Source: Toxorhynchites rutilus septentrionalis
Taxonomy: Eukaryota; Arthropoda; Insecta; Diptera; Culicidae
Length of the DNA: 64,000 nucleotides
NCBI RefSeq assembly: GCF_029784135.1
Contig: NC_073746.1
Location: 284,529,348 to 284,593,347, forward strand
Direction: 5' to 3'
Within the stretch, counting starts at the first letter, position 1, and every line of letters starts with the position of its first letter. Below the pieces are notes generated by a model, which was not told the DNA's origin, made no database searches, and was given only the letters and a program-made list of their open reading frames with translations. Positions 25,501 to 31,500 of the stretch are shown piece by piece. A program made the translations under genes and the position numbers.

Positions 25501-28500
25501 AATTTGAGACACTTCTCAAATCAACTTTCATTATTAACAACACAACAGTACTAACAGTACTAGAACAACATGGACTCGGTTGAACACGTAAAAACCAGAC
25601 AAAAAAAATCCTGTCTTGATAAACCTGATAAAGTAACTCAGAGAACTAAAATCTAAAATCTAAAATCAATCGCCCCGCTGATATATTTGGGAAATTTGAT
25701 AAAGTGACCGAGATAACTTCTCTAAAACCAATACCACTCCCGATATATTCCAATATTTATCGCGCGTACTTTTTATAGAAATCCAATCGCGACGGCGGAG
25801 AGCTGTCTCTAAAATCAATCACCTATCCATCACTGATATGCTTTATAGAACTCCAATCGCGTCGGTGGAAAATTATCTTTGGGAAACTGGAAAAGTTAAC
25901 TCTAAAACAAACGGCAACGCCGATATATTCCCTTGTTATACGCGCGTACTTTCATTGAAATCCAATCGCGGTATCCGAAAGAACTTCTCAGGAACCGTTA
26001 TTCATCGTGCGTACTCTTCATCGAACTGCAACGCGGTGGCGGAGATTTCTGTGGCGAATCTGGGGTGGCAACTGAGAAAATTTCCATAAAATCAGTCAAT
26101 ATTGCCATATTTTCGGTGAGTCATAGCGCGTATTTCTTATCATATTTGTTCGATCGCGACGAGGTTACGACGATACATACATATGGAGCATACTCTGCTA
26201 GAAAAAATAATAGAATAATAGAATATAAAATTTAAATAAAATGAAAAAATAATAAATATAAAATAATATAAATAATTTGAAAAAAAGGTAGATCAAATAG
26301 AAAACCATGTTATTGGAATAATCGAAAGAAGAATAGAAAACTTTTTTATATTTATAGATGAGATGACACAAGTTAAGCACAACAACACAATCTCAACAAA
26401 CATTCAACATGTAGTCACGTCAAGTTCATTATGAATTCGATCTATGCGAAAACTATATCTTAAAACATTTCAAATATAAATATCTAAAATCAACAAATCT
26501 AACGCAAAAGGAACAATTTTCGATAAGTGGCAGATAAAACATGAGTCTCACGTATCTACCAGAACCAGAGCGCAAATGTTTGAGCGGAGAGAAAATCCGC
26601 ACCATAACTCTCTCTCTTTCCGCACAATCATAACACAAACGTATAACAAAAAGTATGAGCGAAAAATAGAGAACAATGATCACAAATCATATGGATGCTG
26701 CTAAAGTTTTAAAACATTGCTTGAGCTCACTGATTCGTCCTTTAACGCTACTCTTCAAGATGTCCTTTCGTGAAGGTAAATTTCATTCCAATTGGAAATT
26801 GTCGGTTATGTTCCCTGTTTATAAAATAGGAAATAAGCAAAACATTGAAAGCTATCGAGGTATTACATAGTTATGTGCATGCTCCAAAGTATTTGAGATT
26901 ATCGTCAATGAAGTATTGTTTGTATGTTGTAAAAATTACATAACAGCTGATCAACACGGCTTTTACCCCAAGCGATCTGTCTCGACAAATCTAGTGCAGT
27001 TTACATCATTCTGCTTGCGCAATCTAGATGCCGGATCACAAGTTGACGTGATATACACTAATCTCAAAGCAGCTTTCGATAGAGTCGATCATAAGATACT
27101 GCTTATAAAACTGGACAAGCTAGAAGTTTCGAATGACCTCATTAGATGGTTTAAATCATATCTCACGGATCGAAAACTATGTGTGCGATTGGATCTGAGT
27201 CATCTGAATTTTTCACCAACATATCAGGTGTCCCGCAGGGGAGCAATCTAGGACCTCTTCTATTTTCTATTTTCATCAACGAGTTATCAAAACTACTGCC
27301 ACCGGGATGTCCCCTTTTCTACGCGGATGATGTCAAAATATACTCAGCCATAAATCACATCCAAGATTGCTACACTCTACAACAATGGATTAATGAATTC
27401 GAAGAGTGGTGCACAAATAATTTATTGACGATCAGTATCCATAAATGCAACGCAATATCGTTTCATCGAAAATTGAACCCAATCATCCACAATTACAATA
27501 TTTCTAACGAGCCTCTAGTGCGTGTTGATAAAATACGCGACTTGGGAATCATTCTTGACACAGGGTTGACTTTCCGCCCCCATTATGACAGCATAATCAC
27601 AGCCGCCTATCGCCAATAGTAAGTAGATTTGTGGGAAGTTATCAGGCCGGATTCATGCCCGGTTGCTCGACGACGGACCAGATTTTTACACTGCGGCAGA
27701 TCCTCCAAAAGTGCCGCGAGTATCAGGTCCCTACACACCACATCTTCGTCGACTTCAAGGCGACTGGAGGATCATGGACGAACACGGCTTTCCCCGAAAG
27801 CTGACAAGACTGATTCAGGCAACGATGAACGGTGTGCGGTGCAGTGTGCGGATCTCAGGTGAGCTGTCGGAATCATTTGAGACTCACAGGGGACTTCGAC
27901 AAGGCGATGGAATCTCCTGTCTGCTCTTCAACGTGGCGCTGGAAGGTGTTATGCGGAGAGCGGGCTTCAACATGTAAGGCACGATTTTCAACAAGTCTAG
28001 TCAGTTTATCTGCTTCGCCGACGACGTGGACATAATCGGAAGAACACATGCAACGGTAGCCGACTTGTATACCCAACTGAAACACGAAGCAGGGCTGATT
28101 GGGCTTGGGATCAATGCGTCTAAGTCTAAATACATGCTAGCTGGAGGGACTGATCGCAACAGAGTTCTTCTTGGTAGTAGTGTTGTGATCGACGGCGACG
28201 AGCTCGATGTGGTAGAGGAATTTGTCTACCTTGGCTCGTTGATAACAACTGACAACAACAACAGCTACTATGGGCTCCGCAAATCCTTGAGGTCCAACAA
28301 ACTCCGACCCCATACGAAGTGTACCATGTACAAATCCCTAATTCGACCGGTTGTTCTCTATGGGCACGAAGCATGGACGATGCTTGAAGAGGACTCACAA
28401 GCGCTTGGAGTTTTCGAACGCCGAGTGCTCAGAACAATATACGGTGGTGTACAGGAAAGCGGAGTATGGAGAAGGAGAATGAACCACGAACTGGCGCAAC

Positions 28501-31500
28501 TCTACGGTGAACCCAGCATTCAGAAAGTCGCCAAGGCTGGACGAGTGCGATGGGCAGGGCATGTTGCAAGATTGCCGGACAGCAGCCCTGCAAAGATGGT
28601 GTTCGCATCGAATCCGGTAGGAACAAGAAGGAGAGGAGCCCAGCGAGCGAGGTGGTTGGACCAGGTGGAGCAGGACTTGGCAAGAATCGGTGCAGCCGGG
28701 AGTTGGAGAACTGCAGCCATGGATCGGGACTATTGGCGAAAAATTGTGAAGAAGATCTAATCTCTCAATGGGATGTAGTATCATTATAAATAAATAAATA
28801 AATGACAGCATAATTGCAAAGGCTAACCGACAACTAGGATTTATATTTAAAGTATCCAACGAAATCCGTGATCCACAATGTCTTCGGTCACTTTACTGTG
28901 TACTGGTGCGCTCCATTCTGGAATCAAATGCAATCGTGTGGTGCCCGTATCAGTTAAACTGGATAAGTAGATTCGAATCAATACAAAAAAATTCATTAGA
29001 TACGCGCTCCGTAGTCTTCTATGGCGAGACCCGTTGAATTTACCACCGTATGAAGAGCGATGTAGGCTCCTCGGGCTTGACACCTTGGAACGCAGGAGAT
29101 ATGTTGCTCAAGTTAAGTTTGTCGCAAAAATACTTTTGGGCGATATTGACTCAGCGGAAATATTGACACAACTAAATATATATGCACCTATTAGAGCCCT
29201 TCGACAGCGGGACTTCCTGTTACTAGACGGTCGACGTTCAGCATATGGTCAATATGACCCCATTCGATTTATGGCGACAAGATTCAACGAAGTCTATCAG
29301 ATGTTCGATTTTAACTCTTCTGCTGCAGCATTCAATCGAAATCTATTAAATGGATAACACCCAACATTGGAAGACTGAAGAACCACCACGATCAGCAGCT
29401 TCACTGTATACATTTTATTATTTATGACTCTAATTTTATTATTATGATTTATGAGAATGTTTGTTTTTATGTTTTTTCTCTGTACTATGTGCTTAGTTAT
29501 TGTTAATATTTTGTAGTAGAAATTATTAAAAGATATGAGGTTTTTATGCCCTTTTGTGTAAAACATCCAACAACTCAAAAGGGCTTTTCCTCATCTTATC
29601 GGTACATGTGATATCATTAAGGCAACTAGCCAGATGAGAAATAAATAAATAAATAAATAAAATATCACTCACTCTTCTGGATTTTATAACTTCCCCTAAC
29701 AACCCTTCGCTCACTTCACTTTGCCATGGATGCACCACTCTCACTGAGGCAATCTGTGTCGCTGACATATTCAAACACTCTTTTCGAACTACATTGCCAC
29801 ACCATGCCCTTATCCTAATTTTTTGCGCTTAGGGTTCTCAAAATAAACCCATTTTTCGTCGCCAGGGGCAATCCGAAGCAAAACTGATTTTCTTTGGTGC
29901 CGTTGAAGAACCATTTCACAAATGGTTTTGCGATGTTCCATATGCATTTTGCTCAATTTGTGTGGCACCCTTTTCCGAGCTTCTGGATTTTTCACATGAC
30001 CTTCAAACGTTGGCTAATTGATTCTCGGGGCCCATTCAGTGTTTCTGGAAATTTTTCCTGCAATTCCTCGTCTTCAAACCGTTTCGCAGCACCAAGATGT
30101 CATTGTCCTTCAGATAAAAATTTCCACCAAGCTACTTTGTTTTGATGTAGGACCAAAAAAAATGAAAATCTAGGCACTGAACAAGTAGGAAAAAATGAAA
30201 GATTTCGAGAACTCGAGCATTTCCTCATAGATCGCAAAGTTGTTTGCACCAATTGATAGGAAATATTTCCACGCAACTATGACAATGAATAACATTCTTT
30301 TTTTTTTGAGATAAACAATTGAATCATTGTGAAACGTCAAACATTGTCCAAATGCACTATGTGTCTCGTTTTGATTGGTCCAATTCGTACTCCTCAAATG
30401 GTTCCGATCAACCAGAGCAACCAGGGTAATTGCGAAATATAATTTGAATACAAGAATATATTGTAAGCCACTCCCCTTGTGAAGGAAATCGAATGAAATA
30501 ATTATGGTTGTTGCTTTCCGAAAACAACATTCATCTTGTAACCGCGAAGCAGAACTGATGTGCTAAGGTCATTATTCTGGCATGTATCGGCAGGAGTGAC
30601 AGGAGCGGCGGCAGGAATGATAGGAGTGGTGGTAACGGCGATAGCGGGCAACGAGTTTCAATTTTACTGCGTTCATACACTAAGAGCTCCGCAGACTGCA
30701 GAATTTCCATCGGCCGCACAATCGGTTTCGGATTTTTTTTGTCGCCGTTCTGCGAAAGATGCTGAATGGTATGATTTGTGAATCATTTGTTTGGGAATTA
30801 TAGTTTTTGGGAGCGTTGGAGATGTAATTTTGCTAAGAGGTACAGAAAACTACTCGGGTATTCGAAGAGTTATATAAATTAACAGCCCTTGTTGCAGTCC
30901 TGCATCTCTTCGGTTATGAATCCGACATTACCCTTACTTACTTGAATGGCGTTAACGTTCTCTGTGGAACTTTTGCCGTCTCAACGTATGCATTAACTAG
31001 CGTCATTTATTAATACTTAGTTGAGATTTCTTAAGCCAAATAACACGCCTTGAATGTATTTTTATTGAAAAAGTCGCTCGGGGCAAGTTGGCGAACTGCA
31101 ACATTATGTTAAGTTTTGGTTTTTTATTGCAGATGGTTAGAACTTTTAAGCGAAAAAGAGAGCAATATTGGTCGATCACTAGTTTGAAGTGTTATGAAAG
31201 CTATAGAAGAAGGTTTGTCTGTTCTGGGTGCTTCAAAACAGTTCGGTGAGCCAGAACCTACTTTGAGACTCTATCGACGAAAATATCCAGACATGGAGGT
31301 TAGATTTTCAATTCATCATTTGCGTTTCCATGTTCTTTATGCAAGAAATATTAAATCTGTATCAATTTCAGGATACGTCGTCCAATAAAGGCCGCTTTAA
31401 AGCCACACTCAGGTCCAGCTTCGAAGAATTGCCTATTCGTTTGCGGTTAAAAATGGCATAGAGCCCCCTTTCAAAGGAACATGCGCTGGACGGACATGGG

